Source: an uncultured Pseudomonadales bacterium (GTDB taxonomy: Bacteria > Pseudomonadota > Gammaproteobacteria > Pseudomonadales > Porticoccaceae). Taken from it: a stretch of DNA of 64,000 nucleotides. Shown here in pieces: positions 1 through 8,347 of the stretch. The stretch is from the NCBI GenBank assembly GCA_943787675.1, contig CALSNK010000003.1, positions 1 to 64,000 of the forward strand, read 5' to 3'. A program made the position numbers and the translations under genes. The notes under the pieces were generated by a model. The model saw nothing but the letters and a program-made list of their open reading frames with translations, did not search any database and had not been told where the DNA came from. Each line of letters starts with the position of its first letter. The first letter of the stretch is position 1.

Positions 1-28
1 CGCCTAAGAGCTTTCAAAGCCCTTAGGC
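1..28. terminator. Hairpin downstream of the enoyl-CoA hydratase-like gene
   Basis: A long inverted repeat, GCCTAAG at 2-8 pairing with CTTAGGC at 22-28 and an inner GCTTT/AAAGC pair, lies just past the stop of the leftward gene. It is placed as a transcription terminator would be, but any T-run for leftward transcription would fall outside the window, so the role is inferred. Confidence 0.35.
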
Positions 29-39
29 TATCGACAGCC

Positions 40-792
40 TTATGACTTGCTGCTAATTTTTTCGATCATCGCGGCAATAGAATCTCGAGCAAAGGGCTGT
101 TCAATCGACCAGATTTGCTCGGCGGTTTCTACATCCAACATCTCTTTATGACTGTTGGTGCCACCAGCCAGTCGCAAGGTCTGCTTGGTGCGCAGCAGCA
201 GCTCCTTAGGCAGATCACGGATATTGGCAGTAAACGCAATCGCCTCCTCAATCAGCTTATCCCCATCGACACATTTCCATGCCAGACCCTTTTCAACCGC
301 TTCAATACCACTTAACGACTGAGAAAATAACAACATACCCGCCGCAGTATTCCAGCTGGTTAACTGACGCAACATCCAGGTATTACCGCCACCAGGGTGT
401 AACCCCAAGCCAAAAAAGCGTGGCTCAAAGCGCGCCTTTTCGGTGACAATACGCACATCACAACCCACCGCCATATTAAAACCAGCACCCACAGCCGGGC
501 CATTAATCGCCCCAATGGTTGGTAAGGTGCAGTTGGCAATGCTCAAAAAGCCACTGTAAATTGTCTCAAGCATTTCCTTGTCCGGCGTAAGGTCTTTAAG
601 CTGACCACCCGCACAAAATGCTCTGCCCGACCCTGTAACAATCAGTGCCTTAACATCAGGATGCTGTTCCGCCTGGCCCACATAGTCAACGATCAACCCA
701 CAGACTTCTCGGGTGAGCATATTGCGTTTATCGGGGTTATTCAGGGTTAACAAAGCGATATTATCGCGTATTTCAAACAGTACTAAAGACAT
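40..792 (-). CDS. Enoyl-CoA hydratase/isomerase (crotonase) family protein
   Basis: This 250-residue protein has the crotonase fold signatures: an early NPDKRN segment, the oxyanion-hole stretch AFCAGG near residue 60, and GPAVGAGFNMA near residue 98 followed by CDVR. The family hydrates or isomerises acyl-CoA thioesters, usually in fatty-acid or aromatic catabolism. In the later PGGGNTW motif region, the position of the first catalytic Glu of classical hydratases (eight residues before the Pro) is Arg, so simple enoyl-CoA hydration is doubtful and the substrate is unknown. I chose the ATG at 792, which has an AAAGGG ribosome site 7 bases upstream, over a TTG six bases earlier. It stands alone, divergent from the glycerophosphodiesterase gene. 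Confidence 0.88.
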   Translation of the reverse strand: MSLVLFEIRDNIALLTLNNPDKRNMLTREVCGLIVDYVGQAEQHPDVKALIVTGSGRAFCAGGQLKDLTPDKEMLETIYSGFLSIANCTLPTIGAINGPAVGAGFNMAVGCDVRIVTEKARFEPRFFGLGLHPGGGNTWMLRQLTSWNTAAGMLLFSQSLSGIEAVEKGLAWKCVDGDKLIEEAIAFTANIRDLPKELLLRTKQTLRLAGGTNSHKEMLDVETAEQIWSIEQPFARDSIAAMIEKISSKS

Positions 793-845
793 CTTCAAGC
801 CCTTTAAATTTTAATCCTGCAAGGATACCATTAGCCCAATCAGTA

Positions 846-1598
846 ATGAATCAGGCACCAACAATGATCCACCCGAAACAGTTAGTCGCTCACCGTGGCT
901 ATCAGGCCAAATATCCAGAGAATACCGCTCTGTCTCTCAACAAAGCGATTGAGGCTGGCGCCCGATTTATTGAACTCGATGTGCAATTTAGTCTTGATCA
1001 GCTGCCTATTATCTACCATGACACCGATCTTATGCGGGTCAGTGGCGCAGATATCGAGGTTGCCAAGACGACCCGAGAAACATTACTCGGCTACCCTGCC
1101 TACGAGCCCAAACGCCTAGGAGAGCAGTTTATTGAGGAACGAATTTCACCCTTGGAATCCCTCATTGGCATTCTGCAACAGAACCCTGCCGTAACGGCTT
1201 TTGTTGAGATTAAAGACGAGTCTATCGCCCATTGTGGCCGGGAGATTATCGCTGAATCTGTGCTGGCAATTTTACAGCCAGTAGTTCGCCAGACAGTGAT
1301 TATGAGCTTTGACTACCAGCTAGCTGTAGCCGCTCGCGAGGCAGAATGGCCGCTAGTGGGAGTGGTATTGCGCAACTGGGATGATCTCGATCATCCCCTA
1401 GTCAATCAGGCGCGCCCAGACTACATCTATGTTGACCATAAAATAATTCCGGCTGATTTTGATCTAAGTAATGCCCCACAACTAGCCAACTGCAAGCTGG
1501 TAACCTACGAAGTAGGCAACACTGCACTTGCCAAGGCGCTATTGGGCCGTGGTGTCGACATGCTCGAGACCTTTGAAATTGTTGCGCTGCTTGGATAA
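846..1598 (+). CDS. Glycerophosphodiester phosphodiesterase family protein
   Basis: This 250-residue protein belongs to the GDPD family, which cleaves glycerophosphodiesters to glycerol-3-phosphate and an alcohol. The N-terminal AHRGYQAKYPENT gives the His-Arg and the PEN-T metal/catalytic motif. ELDVQ near residue 43 supplies the acidic pair and YHD near residue 57 the second catalytic His. The later VEIKDE supplies another metal ligand. I see no signal peptide, so a cytosolic UgpQ-like enzyme is more likely than a periplasmic GlpQ. The start is the ATG at 846; an in-frame ATG at 864 is possible. The gene is divergent from the enoyl-CoA hydratase-like gene with a 53-base gap. Confidence 0.88.
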   Translation: MNQAPTMIHPKQLVAHRGYQAKYPENTALSLNKAIEAGARFIELDVQFSLDQLPIIYHDTDLMRVSGADIEVAKTTRETLLGYPAYEPKRLGEQFIEERISPLESLIGILQQNPAVTAFVEIKDESIAHCGREIIAESVLAILQPVVRQTVIMSFDYQLAVAAREAEWPLVGVVLRNWDDLDHPLVNQARPDYIYVDHKIIPADFDLSNAPQLANCKLVTYEVGNTALAKALLGRGVDMLETFEIVALLG

Positions 1599-2213
1599 TT
1601 AGTCATCAGAATAAACAACGAAAAAAGGCGCTTTAGGCCCTGCTGCCGCACCGTTGAAAATAATACAGCGAACCTCAGCTTGGGTTCGCTTATAACCTGA
1701 AAGAGCTGGCTTAAGCAGTTCCCAAAAAAAGCCTCCGGTCACATGAATTTTCTTGGAATTTGCGCTTAAAGCCTCCAGTCGACTTTTGATCTGGCCGCTA
1801 AAAGCTTACCTTTTAGCTGGAACCCATATTGGCAGTAATATAATCACCAGGGCGATTACCAAAAACAAAGAGAATACAGGTGTGTTTATCAACCCGGGCT
1901 CATTAGCGCTGTAAGTAGTAATAAAATTTTCAGCTGAGAGGGCTGATAGCAGTACCAGCATCTTTTATCCCAGAAAAGGCTTTGCTTGTATTAATAAACA
2001 CGCTCTGGGCCAACATTAAAAATATGCCATTGATGGTTTATGGCACAGAGAGCAAATATAGATAATAAAATCTTAGCGACCATATTCGCGCCCCTATCAA
2101 TCGCTACCTTAGTAATGCGCGCTGCGAGCCAGATTGCAAAAATACCGGTTTAACCCATCCACTGCAGAAGAAATTCGTAATGTAGAGAATGTCGACCAGA
2201 TTTCATTTTCCAT
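1599..2213 (-). pseudogene. Decayed small integral-membrane protein gene
   Basis: No single intact frame spans this stretch, but reading leftward from an ATG at 2213 gives protein-like sequence that changes frame and is interrupted by stops. MENEIWSTFSTLR is followed in another frame by a membrane segment (GIFAIWLAARI) broken by one TAA, then a second one (VAKILLSIFALC). After a further frame change comes a stretch beginning at an ATG at 1961 with a hydrophobic helix (LFLVIALVIILLPIW), an in-frame TAA at 1806-1808, and a soluble tail ending GPKAPFFVVYSDD at the stop at 1599. Three membrane segments plus a cytoplasmic tail suggest a small inner-membrane protein of about 200 residues. I do not recognise the family. 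At least two stops and two or more frame changes make true decay more likely here than in the neighbouring cysS. Confidence 0.6.
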
Positions 2214-2285
2214 AATGTACGCCTAATAGAATTTTTTATTATTGTAATAAAAACGTCTATAAAAGTCTATGCGTAAATGAATATG

Positions 2286-2345
2286 AAGTGAATATATATG
2301 CAGTGGCTATATATACAGTGACTCTATATACAGTGACTATATTAG
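2286..2345. repeat. 15-bp tandem repeat, about 4 copies
   Basis: The motif CAGTGACTATATATA recurs with its CAGTG at 2301, 2316 and 2331, and a weaker AAGTG at 2286, so the period is exactly 15. It lies immediately beyond the 3' end of cysS, between that gene and a decayed gene. It resembles in scale, but not in sequence, arrays elsewhere in the window. Confidence 0.75.
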
Positions 2346-2353
2346 TTTCTTCA

Positions 2354-3742
2354 CTAGCTTCTTCGCCAGGTAGTGCCCTCGCGGCTATCTTCTAGGATAA
2401 CGCCCAGGTCCAGCAAATCCTTGCGCGCCTGATCAGCGCCCGCATAGTCTTTATTCGCTTTGGCCTGCTTGCGCTTTTCAATCAGTTCTTCGATATCTTC
2501 GGCGCTAATAGCATCACCGCCACGGGCCAACGTAAACCACTGCTCAGAGTCCTGCTGCAGTAAACCCATCAACCCCGGCCAGACCCATTAGTTCAGCGTT
2601 TAATTTTGATTCTAAATCACTATTACCGGCACTATTGGCAGCATGCATTTCTTTAGCCAGTCGATACAATTCGCTGATGGCCATGGGTGTATTCATGTCA
2701 TCGAGCAATGCCTTATAGCCAGCACTGTCTTGATTAATAATGGCAGTCGCTGGTTCATGGCCGCGTAAAAAACCATAGAGTCCATCGAGGGATCGCCATG
2801 CGCTATCCAAGAGCTCTTTGCTAAATTGTTGCTCAGAGCGATAATGTGCCGACAAGATTACATAGCGCAGTACCTCACCGGGATATTCTTCCAATAGCTC
2901 GTTGACCATACGGAAATTGTCCCAGCGACTTGGACATCTTTTTCGCCTTCGATATTAATAAAGCCATTGTGTAGCCAATAGTTGGCAAAGGGCTTGCCAT
3001 CGTGAGCGCAGCAGCTTTGGGGCAATTTCATTTTCATGGTGGGGAAAGATTAGATCCTGACCGCCGCCGTGGATATCGATAGTCTCGCCGAGATGCTTTT
3101 CGATCATGGCGGAGCATTCAAGATGCCAGCCTGGGCGCCCTCTTCCCCAGGGACTGTCCCAACCGGGTTCATTGTCTGCCGAGGGCTTCCAGAGAACAAA
3201 ATCTCCTGCATATTTTTTATAAGAAGCCACTTCAACCCGCGCACCCGCGAGCATATCGTCCAGCGCTCGGCCGGAAAGCTTGCCGTAATCGTCCATAGAC
3301 TGGACCGCAAACAGCACGTTACCCTCAGCAACGTAAGCATGGCCTTTGGCAATTAACCGTTTCGATCATATCGATCATTTCCGGAATATGCTGGGTGGCA
3401 TAGGGCGTGATGGTTGGTTCGAGATTATTGAGTGCCGCCATATCTTCAAAATAGGCCTGGGCATAGCGCTGGGAAAGCACCGAAATATCTTCCCCTAATT
3501 CCGCCGCCGTGCGCATAATTTTTATCGTCAATATCGGTGATATTGCGCGCGTACTGAACATTCGGATAAAGGCTCTGCAGTACTCGATACAGCGTGTCGA
3601 AAACGACTGGGGGTCGCGCATTGCCTATATGCACACGGTTGTACACCGTGGGGCCACAGACATACATGGTTACCCGCTCAGCATCTAATGGCGTAAAGGG
3701 CTCTTTCTTTCTGGATAATGTGTTGTATAGGGTAAGGCTCAT
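2354..3742 (-). pseudogene. cysS: Cysteinyl-tRNA synthetase, interrupted by six single-base insertions
   Basis: CysRS charges tRNA-Cys with cysteine and is normally essential. All parts of the enzyme are present in order: [10 protein letters not shown] and HIGNAR at the N-terminus, [21 protein letters not shown] (zinc-site Cys), [18 protein letters not shown], a KMSKS that appears once the frame is corrected, and the C-terminal GTTWRR. The frame breaks about six times, near 3524, 3352, 3014, 2945, 2930 and 2571. Each break is repaired by removing one base, mostly from a homopolymer run. Removing six bases leaves 1383 nt, or 460 residues, the expected length for this enzyme. There are no other lesions, so sequencing error is the simplest explanation; genuine recent inactivation would need another cysS elsewhere. 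It lies 3 bases after glnS in the same direction. Confidence 0.85.
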
Positions 3743-3745
3743 CGA

Positions 3746-5410
3746 TTATTTCCAGTTATCGCGCAATCCAATGGTGCAGTTAAAAACTAATTCACCTGAA
3801 TCGGTGACTATATCTCGCGTAAAGTAACCCTCGCGCTCGAACTGATAATGATCACCAGCTGTAGCATTCGCCAAACCTGCTTCTACTTTACAGCCAGAGA
3901 TAACAGTTAATGACTCTGGATTAATATGCTCTAAGAAACTTTCGTCCCCGGCATCGGGCGCCGCTTTATTAAACAGGCGATCATAAATTTTGACGGTGCA
4001 GTCGGCGCTCTCTAAAGCAGACACCCAATGAATCACACCGCGGGCTTTAATACCCTCAGGGGCATCCTTTCCTACAGTGTCAGGCACAATGGCGCCTACA
4101 ATTTCAATAATCTCGCCTGCGCCATCTCTAATGACTTCATCGGCCCGAATAATATAGGCACTGCGCAAACGCACGTAATCGCCAATCACTAGGCGCTTAA
4201 ACTTCTTACGTGACAAGGTGGTGTCTTCACTAAAGTCGTTGCGGTCGATAAAAATCTGTCGACCAAAGGCCAGTGATCGCTCGCCCATATCATCGCGATT
4301 AGGATGACCGGGTACGGTGAAAGACTCAGATTTATCCGCCTCATAATTTGCCAGGGTAACCAGCACCGGATTCATAACGCACATGGCCCGGCGTGCATTG
4401 TTATTAAGATCATCACGAATAAAGTGCTCAAACTGAGCCATATCCACAACACCATCGGTTTTAGCTACGGCCAGGCTATCGCAAAACTCTCGGATTGCAG
4501 AGGCAGAGACTCCGCGACGGCGCAGGCCGGAAATAGTTGGCATACGCGGATCGTCCCAGCCCGCAACATGCTTCTCGTCCACTAGCTGCTTGAGCTTGCG
4601 CTTACTGGTAATGGTGTAATTTAAATTTAGGCGACCAAACTCATACTGCCTCGGTGTTGAGGGCAGTGGCAGATTGGCCACGAACCATTCATAGAGAGGA
4701 CGGTTAGCGGCAAACTCTAGGGTGCAAACAGAATGAGTCACTCCTTCGATGGCATCTTCTTGACCATGGGCAAAGTCGTAGGACGGATAAATATTCCATT
4801 TGTCACCGGTGCGCTGGTGGGCCATCTTTTTAATGCGGTACATTACCGGGTCGCGCATATTGAAATTCGGCGATTCCATATCAATTTTGGCCCGCAATGT
4901 CATGGTGCCCTCGTCTATGGCTCCGAGCTTCATCTGCTCGAGCAGATCAAGGCTCTCACTGGCAGGACGGTCACGGTAAGGGCTGTTTTTGCCAACTTGC
5001 GTTAAGGTACCGCGATATTCTCGCATCTGCTCGGCATTTAACTCACAGATATAGGCTTTGCCTTCACTAATAAGGTACTGGGCCCAGGTATAGAGCTGGT
5101 CGAAATAGTTTGAGGCATAGCAGATATCGCCCTGCCACTCAAAGCCTAACCATCGAACATCTTCGATAATAGCGTTGACGTATTCCTCGTCTTCTTTCTC
5201 CGGGTTGGTATCGTCAAACCGCAGATTACAGCCGCCACCATTCTCAGCCGCGAGACCAAAGTTGACGCAGATCGACTTGGCGTGACCTATATGCAGGTAG
5301 CCATTGGGCTCGGGTGGAAAGCGGGTAACAACCTTGGTGACATGGCCAGCTTCGAGATCAGCGTTAATTACGTGCTGAATAAAATTAATAGGTTTATCGG
5401 TGTCAGTCAT
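3746..5410 (-). CDS. glnS: Glutaminyl-tRNA synthetase
   Basis: This 554-residue class I aminoacyl-tRNA synthetase ligates glutamine to tRNA-Gln in the cytosol. The first nucleotide-binding motif is visible as PPEPNGYLHIGHAKS near residue 31, and the KMSKS-equivalent as ITSKRKL near residue 268. The remaining C-terminal half matches the two beta-barrel anticodon-binding domains of the family (for example FNCTIGLRDNWK at the end). Length matches the E. coli enzyme (about 554). The start ATG at 5410 overlaps the stop of a tiny upstream reading frame by four bases, which suggests translational coupling. It is followed at once by cysS, so the two synthetases probably form one transcript, an arrangement also seen in pseudomonads. 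Confidence 0.97.
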   Translation of the reverse strand: MTDTDKPINFIQHVINADLEAGHVTKVVTRFPPEPNGYLHIGHAKSICVNFGLAAENGGGCNLRFDDTNPEKEDEEYVNAIIEDVRWLGFEWQGDICYASNYFDQLYTWAQYLISEGKAYICELNAEQMREYRGTLTQVGKNSPYRDRPASESLDLLEQMKLGAIDEGTMTLRAKIDMESPNFNMRDPVMYRIKKMAHQRTGDKWNIYPSYDFAHGQEDAIEGVTHSVCTLEFAANRPLYEWFVANLPLPSTPRQYEFGRLNLNYTITSKRKLKQLVDEKHVAGWDDPRMPTISGLRRRGVSASAIREFCDSLAVAKTDGVVDMAQFEHFIRDDLNNNARRAMCVMNPVLVTLANYEADKSESFTVPGHPNRDDMGERSLAFGRQIFIDRNDFSEDTTLSRKKFKRLVIGDYVRLRSAYIIRADEVIRDGAGEIIEIVGAIVPDTVGKDAPEGIKARGVIHWVSALESADCTVKIYDRLFNKAAPDAGDESFLEHINPESLTVISGCKVEAGLANATAGDHYQFEREGYFTRDIVTDSGELVFNCTIGLRDNWK

Positions 5411-5508
5411 AGATCCAAATCGGGCAGGCTAAGTAAGGCCGAGATTATAGCCGCAGCAACCAGTGCAATAAACAAAAAGCCGGTATAAAGCCTGAAAATG
5501 ATAAACAT
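5407..5508 (-). CDS. Putative 33-residue membrane peptide overlapping the glnS start
   Basis: Reading leftward from an ATG at 5508 gives 33 codons ending in a TGA that overlaps the glnS ATG in an ATGA arrangement. The peptide begins MFIIFRLYTG, followed by a strongly hydrophobic stretch (FLFIALVAAAIISALLSL), and ends LPDLDL, as a single-pass membrane peptide would. No strong ribosome-binding site precedes it. It could be a genuine microprotein, a leader whose translation couples to glnS, or chance. The exact four-base overlap and the coherent hydrophobic composition argue mildly for reality. Confidence 0.4.
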   Translation of the reverse strand: MFIIFRLYTGFLFIALVAAAIISALLSLPDLDL

Positions 5509-5580
5509 TGGTTTAAATCAGGCCTGTTACAAACTAAAATGCAGGCGACAGATTTACTTACTCTCAAACAGGTATAACCA

Positions 5581-6090
5581 ATGATCACATTCCGCACCAC
5601 TATGGGCGACTTCTCCATCGAACTGGACTTCGACAAAGCACCGTTAACTGCAGCTAACTTTTTGCAGTATGCCAAGGATGATTACTACACTGGTACCATC
5701 TTTCACCGTGTTATTAATGGCTTTATGGTTCAGGGCGGCGGCATGAATGCTGATATGTCACAGAAAGAGACACGTGACTGCATCGAGAACGAAGCCGACA
5801 ATGGCTTAAAGAATGAAATCGGCACTCTGGCTATGGCCCGCACCGGCGAACCTCATTCAGCGTCTTCACAGTTTTTTATCAATGTTTCCGACAACGGCTT
5901 CCTAAACCACAGCGGCAAGAACATGCAGGGCTGGGGTTATGCGGTATTTGGCAAGGTTGTTGAAGGTATGGACGTGATTGAACATATTAAAGGCGTTGAA
6001 ACCGGCAACCAAGGTGGCCATGGTGATGTTCCTAACGATCCTATCGAAATTACTGAAACAGTGATTAGCGAAGAATACGCCGCTAAGTAG
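5581..6090 (+). CDS. ppiB: Peptidyl-prolyl cis-trans isomerase B (cyclophilin)
   Basis: This 169-residue cytoplasmic cyclophilin catalyses cis-trans isomerisation of prolyl bonds. The family signatures are all visible: [14 protein letters not shown] near residue 40 (with the catalytic Arg), a [18 protein letters not shown] block near residue 82, and a [14 protein letters not shown] block near residue 120. There is no signal peptide, which separates it from periplasmic PpiA. An AGGT motif lies 8-9 bases before the ATG. It is divergent from the glnS-cysS transcript and 41 bases upstream of lpxH, with which it is probably co-transcribed. Confidence 0.95.
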   Translation: MITFRTTMGDFSIELDFDKAPLTAANFLQYAKDDYYTGTIFHRVINGFMVQGGGMNADMSQKETRDCIENEADNGLKNEIGTLAMARTGEPHSASSQFFINVSDNGFLNHSGKNMQGWGYAVFGKVVEGMDVIEHIKGVETGNQGGHGDVPNDPIEITETVISEEYAAK

Positions 6091-6131
6091 ATAGAAAGTT
6101 GTAGATAGCAAGCTAACGGATAGAGCACCTT

Positions 6132-6881
6132 ATGCCCGTACTGTTTATATCAGATTTGCATTTATCACCCGAGCGCCCGGCAGTTTCCCGGGCGTTTTTG
6201 GTTTTTTTGCAAGAGCGAGCGGCCAAGGCCAGTGCACTCTATATTCTTGGCGATCTATTTGAAGCCTGGATTGGTGACGATGACCCAAGCGATCTATCTC
6301 TAGAGATTCAAGCCGCTCTGCGGACTCTCAGTGATTCTGGCGTGCCCCTGTTCATTCAGCAAGGCAATCGGGACTTTATGCTCGGCAAGGGTTTTGCAGC
6401 CAATACAGGTGCCAAGATGCTCGGCGATGAGGCGATTATTCAACACCATGGCCACAGAGCACTGGTTATGCATGGGGATTCACTCTGTACAGACGACGTC
6501 GACTATCAGCGTTTTCGCCGCAAGGCACGCCATCCAGTCTATCGCTGGCTCCTTGCCCACCTGCCACTAAAACGTAGGCAAAAACTGGCCAGCGACTGGC
6601 GCGCCAAGAGCAAGGCTGCCAATAGCAATAAAGCCAGTGCGATAATGGACGTTAATAAAGAGGCTGTAGCCGCTGTGATGGCCAAACATGGGGTCGATAT
6701 TCTGATCCATGGTCACACCCATCGACCCGACCGCCACAAAATTGATAACGTGCAAGGCAATCTCGACGGTCAGTCAGAACGTATCGTTTTAGGTGACTGG
6801 GAAGCCTTTGGCTGGGTACTGAGTTTGAATAAAAAGGGCTACAACTTGGAAAGTTTTACCATTGATGGGGTCTATAACTAA
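6132..6881 (+). CDS. lpxH: UDP-2,3-diacylglucosamine diphosphatase
   Basis: LpxH hydrolyses UDP-2,3-diacylglucosamine to lipid X and UMP, the fourth step of lipid A synthesis, at the inner face of the inner membrane. The 249-residue protein shows the calcineurin-like metallophosphatase motifs in order: FISDLHL (D, H), LGDLFEAWIGDD, GNRDFMLG, VMHGDSLCTDD and HGHTHRPDRH. These are the di-manganese ligands. The C-terminus runs through RIVLGDW, a conserved family block. It follows ppiB closely in the same direction, as in other gammaproteobacteria. Together with lpxL further along the window it marks a lipid A-producing envelope. Confidence 0.96.
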   Translation: MPVLFISDLHLSPERPAVSRAFLVFLQERAAKASALYILGDLFEAWIGDDDPSDLSLEIQAALRTLSDSGVPLFIQQGNRDFMLGKGFAANTGAKMLGDEAIIQHHGHRALVMHGDSLCTDDVDYQRFRRKARHPVYRWLLAHLPLKRRQKLASDWRAKSKAANSNKASAIMDVNKEAVAAVMAKHGVDILIHGHTHRPDRHKIDNVQGNLDGQSERIVLGDWEAFGWVLSLNKKGYNLESFTIDGVYN

Positions 6882-6884
6882 ACA

Positions 6885-6913
6885 CTGACAATATCGAATT
6901 TAATCGGTATTAT
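6885..6913 (+). promoter_or_regulatory. Predicted sigma-70 promoter for the YccA-family gene
   Basis: CTGACA at 6885-6890 is one base from the -35 consensus. It is followed by a 17-base spacer and TATTAT at 6908-6913, one base from the -10 consensus. The site lies 36 bases before the ATG of the membrane-protein gene at 6949. Confidence 0.55.
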
Positions 6914-6948
6914 TAAGCGCATAAATACAACGATTTAGGATGTAAAAA

Positions 6949-7626
6949 ATGGACAGTAAAGACTACGGCAGTAAAACAGCAACCCGCGGCATTGAAAGCA
7001 CAGCCCTAAGCCCTGAAGTCAGCAAGGTTCTGCGCAGCACTTACCTGTTGCTTGGCGCCACTGTAACCTTTAGCGCCATGATGGCAGGCCTATCAATGGC
7101 CATGAACGCGCCCTACTTTGGTCTTTGGACCCTATTGCCCTATGTTCTCTGCCTATGGATGACCGAAAAGAACAAAAATAACGCCAGCGGCCTGTTTTGG
7201 GTATTCGCACTGACTGGCTGGCTTGGTTTCACCCTCGGACCAATCCTTAATATGTTTCTTGCCACTCAGGGTTCAGAGCCCATTATGCTGGCGCTGGGTT
7301 CAACTGCCCTGATTTTCTTCGCCGCTTCAGCCTATGTATTGACCACTAGAAAGAACCTGAACTTTATGACCGGTTTCTTGATGACGGGCATGTTAGTGGC
7401 ATTCGTAGCCGCTATCGCCAATGTTTTCTTGCAGATCCCTGCTCTTTCACTAACCATTAGTGCCGTGTTCGCTTTCTTGTCATCGGCTATGATCATGTGG
7501 CAGACCAGCGCTATTATTCACGGCGGCGAGCGCAACTATATCTCTGCAACCGTTACCCTGTTCGTAATGATCTACAACCTGTTCCTGAGCCTGTTACATA
7601 TATTCGGCATCATGAACGACGACTAA
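6949..7626 (+). CDS. Bax inhibitor-1/YccA family inner-membrane protein
   Basis: This 225-residue protein has about seven hydrophobic segments after a polar N-terminus of some 40 residues. It ends with the BI-1 family block IIHGGERNYISATVTLFVMIYNL.. that matches E. coli YccA. YccA is a substrate and modulator of the FtsH protease; the wider family comprises small multi-pass membrane proteins, some with proton-sensitive calcium leak activity. An AGGA motif lies about 8 bases before the ATG. The next gene is tusE, the same neighbour as in E. coli, which supports orthology, although a terminator separates the two here. Confidence 0.88.
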   Translation: MDSKDYGSKTATRGIESTALSPEVSKVLRSTYLLLGATVTFSAMMAGLSMAMNAPYFGLWTLLPYVLCLWMTEKNKNNASGLFWVFALTGWLGFTLGPILNMFLATQGSEPIMLALGSTALIFFAASAYVLTTRKNLNFMTGFLMTGMLVAFVAAIANVFLQIPALSLTISAVFAFLSSAMIMWQTSAIIHGGERNYISATVTLFVMIYNLFLSLLHIFGIMNDD

Positions 7627-7646
7627 GTATCGACTTACGTTTCAAT

Positions 7647-7676
7647 AAAAGCCCTGTTTAATCCCAGGGCTTTTTT
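7647..7676 (+). terminator. Rho-independent terminator after the YccA-family gene
   Basis: AAGCCCTG at 7649-7656 pairs with CAGGGCTT at 7665-7672 across an 8-base loop, and the 3' arm runs into a T6 tract. It follows the gene's stop by about 20 bases, so tusE probably has its own promoter or depends on read-through. Confidence 0.85.
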
Positions 7677-7694
7677 AATGGCCTAAAAAACACT

Positions 7695-7997
7695 ATGACT
7701 ACAGAGAGCAACTATCTTAATAATCTGCCTGACTGGAGTATTGAACATGCTCAGGTATTTGCTATGGAAGATAATATTACTCTGAGTCCTGCGCACATTG
7801 AGATATTACAGGTCGCTCGCGAATTTTATAATAGTTATGGGTTCTCCCCGTCGATGCGTCCCCTGTGCAAAAGTATCAGTCATAGCCTTGGTGTCGAAAT
7901 GGGCCGAAGTGTTTATCTGAATCAACAGTTCCCAGGAAGCCCTGCCAGATTGGTGGCCAAATTTGCTGGATTACCGAAGCCGAAGAATTGCTTATGA
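7695..7997 (+). CDS. tusE: TusE/DsrC-family sulfur-relay protein
   Basis: This 100-residue protein matches the TusE/DsrC/DsvC family. WSIEHAQVFA, then LSPAHIEILQVAREFY, then the C-terminal block FPGSPARLVAKFAGLPKPKNCL are its signatures. TusE accepts persulfide from TusBCD and passes it to MnmA for 2-thiouridine formation in tRNA. The penultimate Cys (NCL), the active-site persulfide carrier, is present. The second Cys of true DsrC, about ten residues upstream, is not, so tRNA thiolation rather than sulfite reduction is likely. The N-terminus is some ten residues shorter than E. coli TusE, lacking the FEGKEI strand. It overlaps phhB by an ATGA. Confidence 0.88.
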   Translation: MTTESNYLNNLPDWSIEHAQVFAMEDNITLSPAHIEILQVAREFYNSYGFSPSMRPLCKSISHSLGVEMGRSVYLNQQFPGSPARLVAKFAGLPKPKNCL

Positions 7998-8347
7998 AAC
8001 CGACAACTAATCTTAAGGACTTCAGCTGTAAAGCTACGCCGGCCAATGCAACTGCAGTTAGCGGCGCTGACCTAAAGACCTTAGGTGAGCAGATTCCCGA
8101 CTGGAGTCTTGAAAACCGTGACGGCATTTTGCAACTTGAGCGCACCTTTAAATGCAGCAACTTTTTACAGGCCCTAAGTATTGCCAACCAGATTGGCGAC
8201 ATTGCTGAGAGCAATGACCACCATCCGGCCCTTGTCGTGGAATGGGGAAAGATTAAGGTTACCTGGTGGTCCCACAGTATCAATGGGCTCCATCACAATG
8301 ATTTTGTAATGGCTGCAAAAACCGACGAGATTTATAAAACCCTATGA
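7994..8347 (+). CDS. phhB: Pterin-4a-carbinolamine dehydratase
   Basis: This 117-residue enzyme dehydrates 4a-hydroxytetrahydropterin, regenerating the cofactor of phenylalanine hydroxylase. The family block is plain near residues 70-110: SNDHHPALVVEWGKIKV, TWWSHSINGLHHNDFVMAAKTD, with the catalytic HH pair and a later H. I chose the ATG at 7994, which overlaps the tusE stop by four bases (ATGA), over a TTG six bases earlier. No phenylalanine hydroxylase gene is in the window. The enzyme family also occurs without one, so the physiological partner is uncertain. It overlaps trmA by four bases, so tusE-phhB-trmA look translationally coupled. Confidence 0.92.
   Translation: MKPTTNLKDFSCKATPANATAVSGADLKTLGEQIPDWSLENRDGILQLERTFKCSNFLQALSIANQIGDIAESNDHHPALVVEWGKIKVTWWSHSINGLHHNDFVMAAKTDEIYKTL

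Noticed and set aside
1599..2213. Stop-codon read-through or recoding in the membrane-protein gene
   Set aside because: Both stops are TAA and the frame also changes more than once without any recognisable slippery site or selenocysteine element, so decay is simpler.
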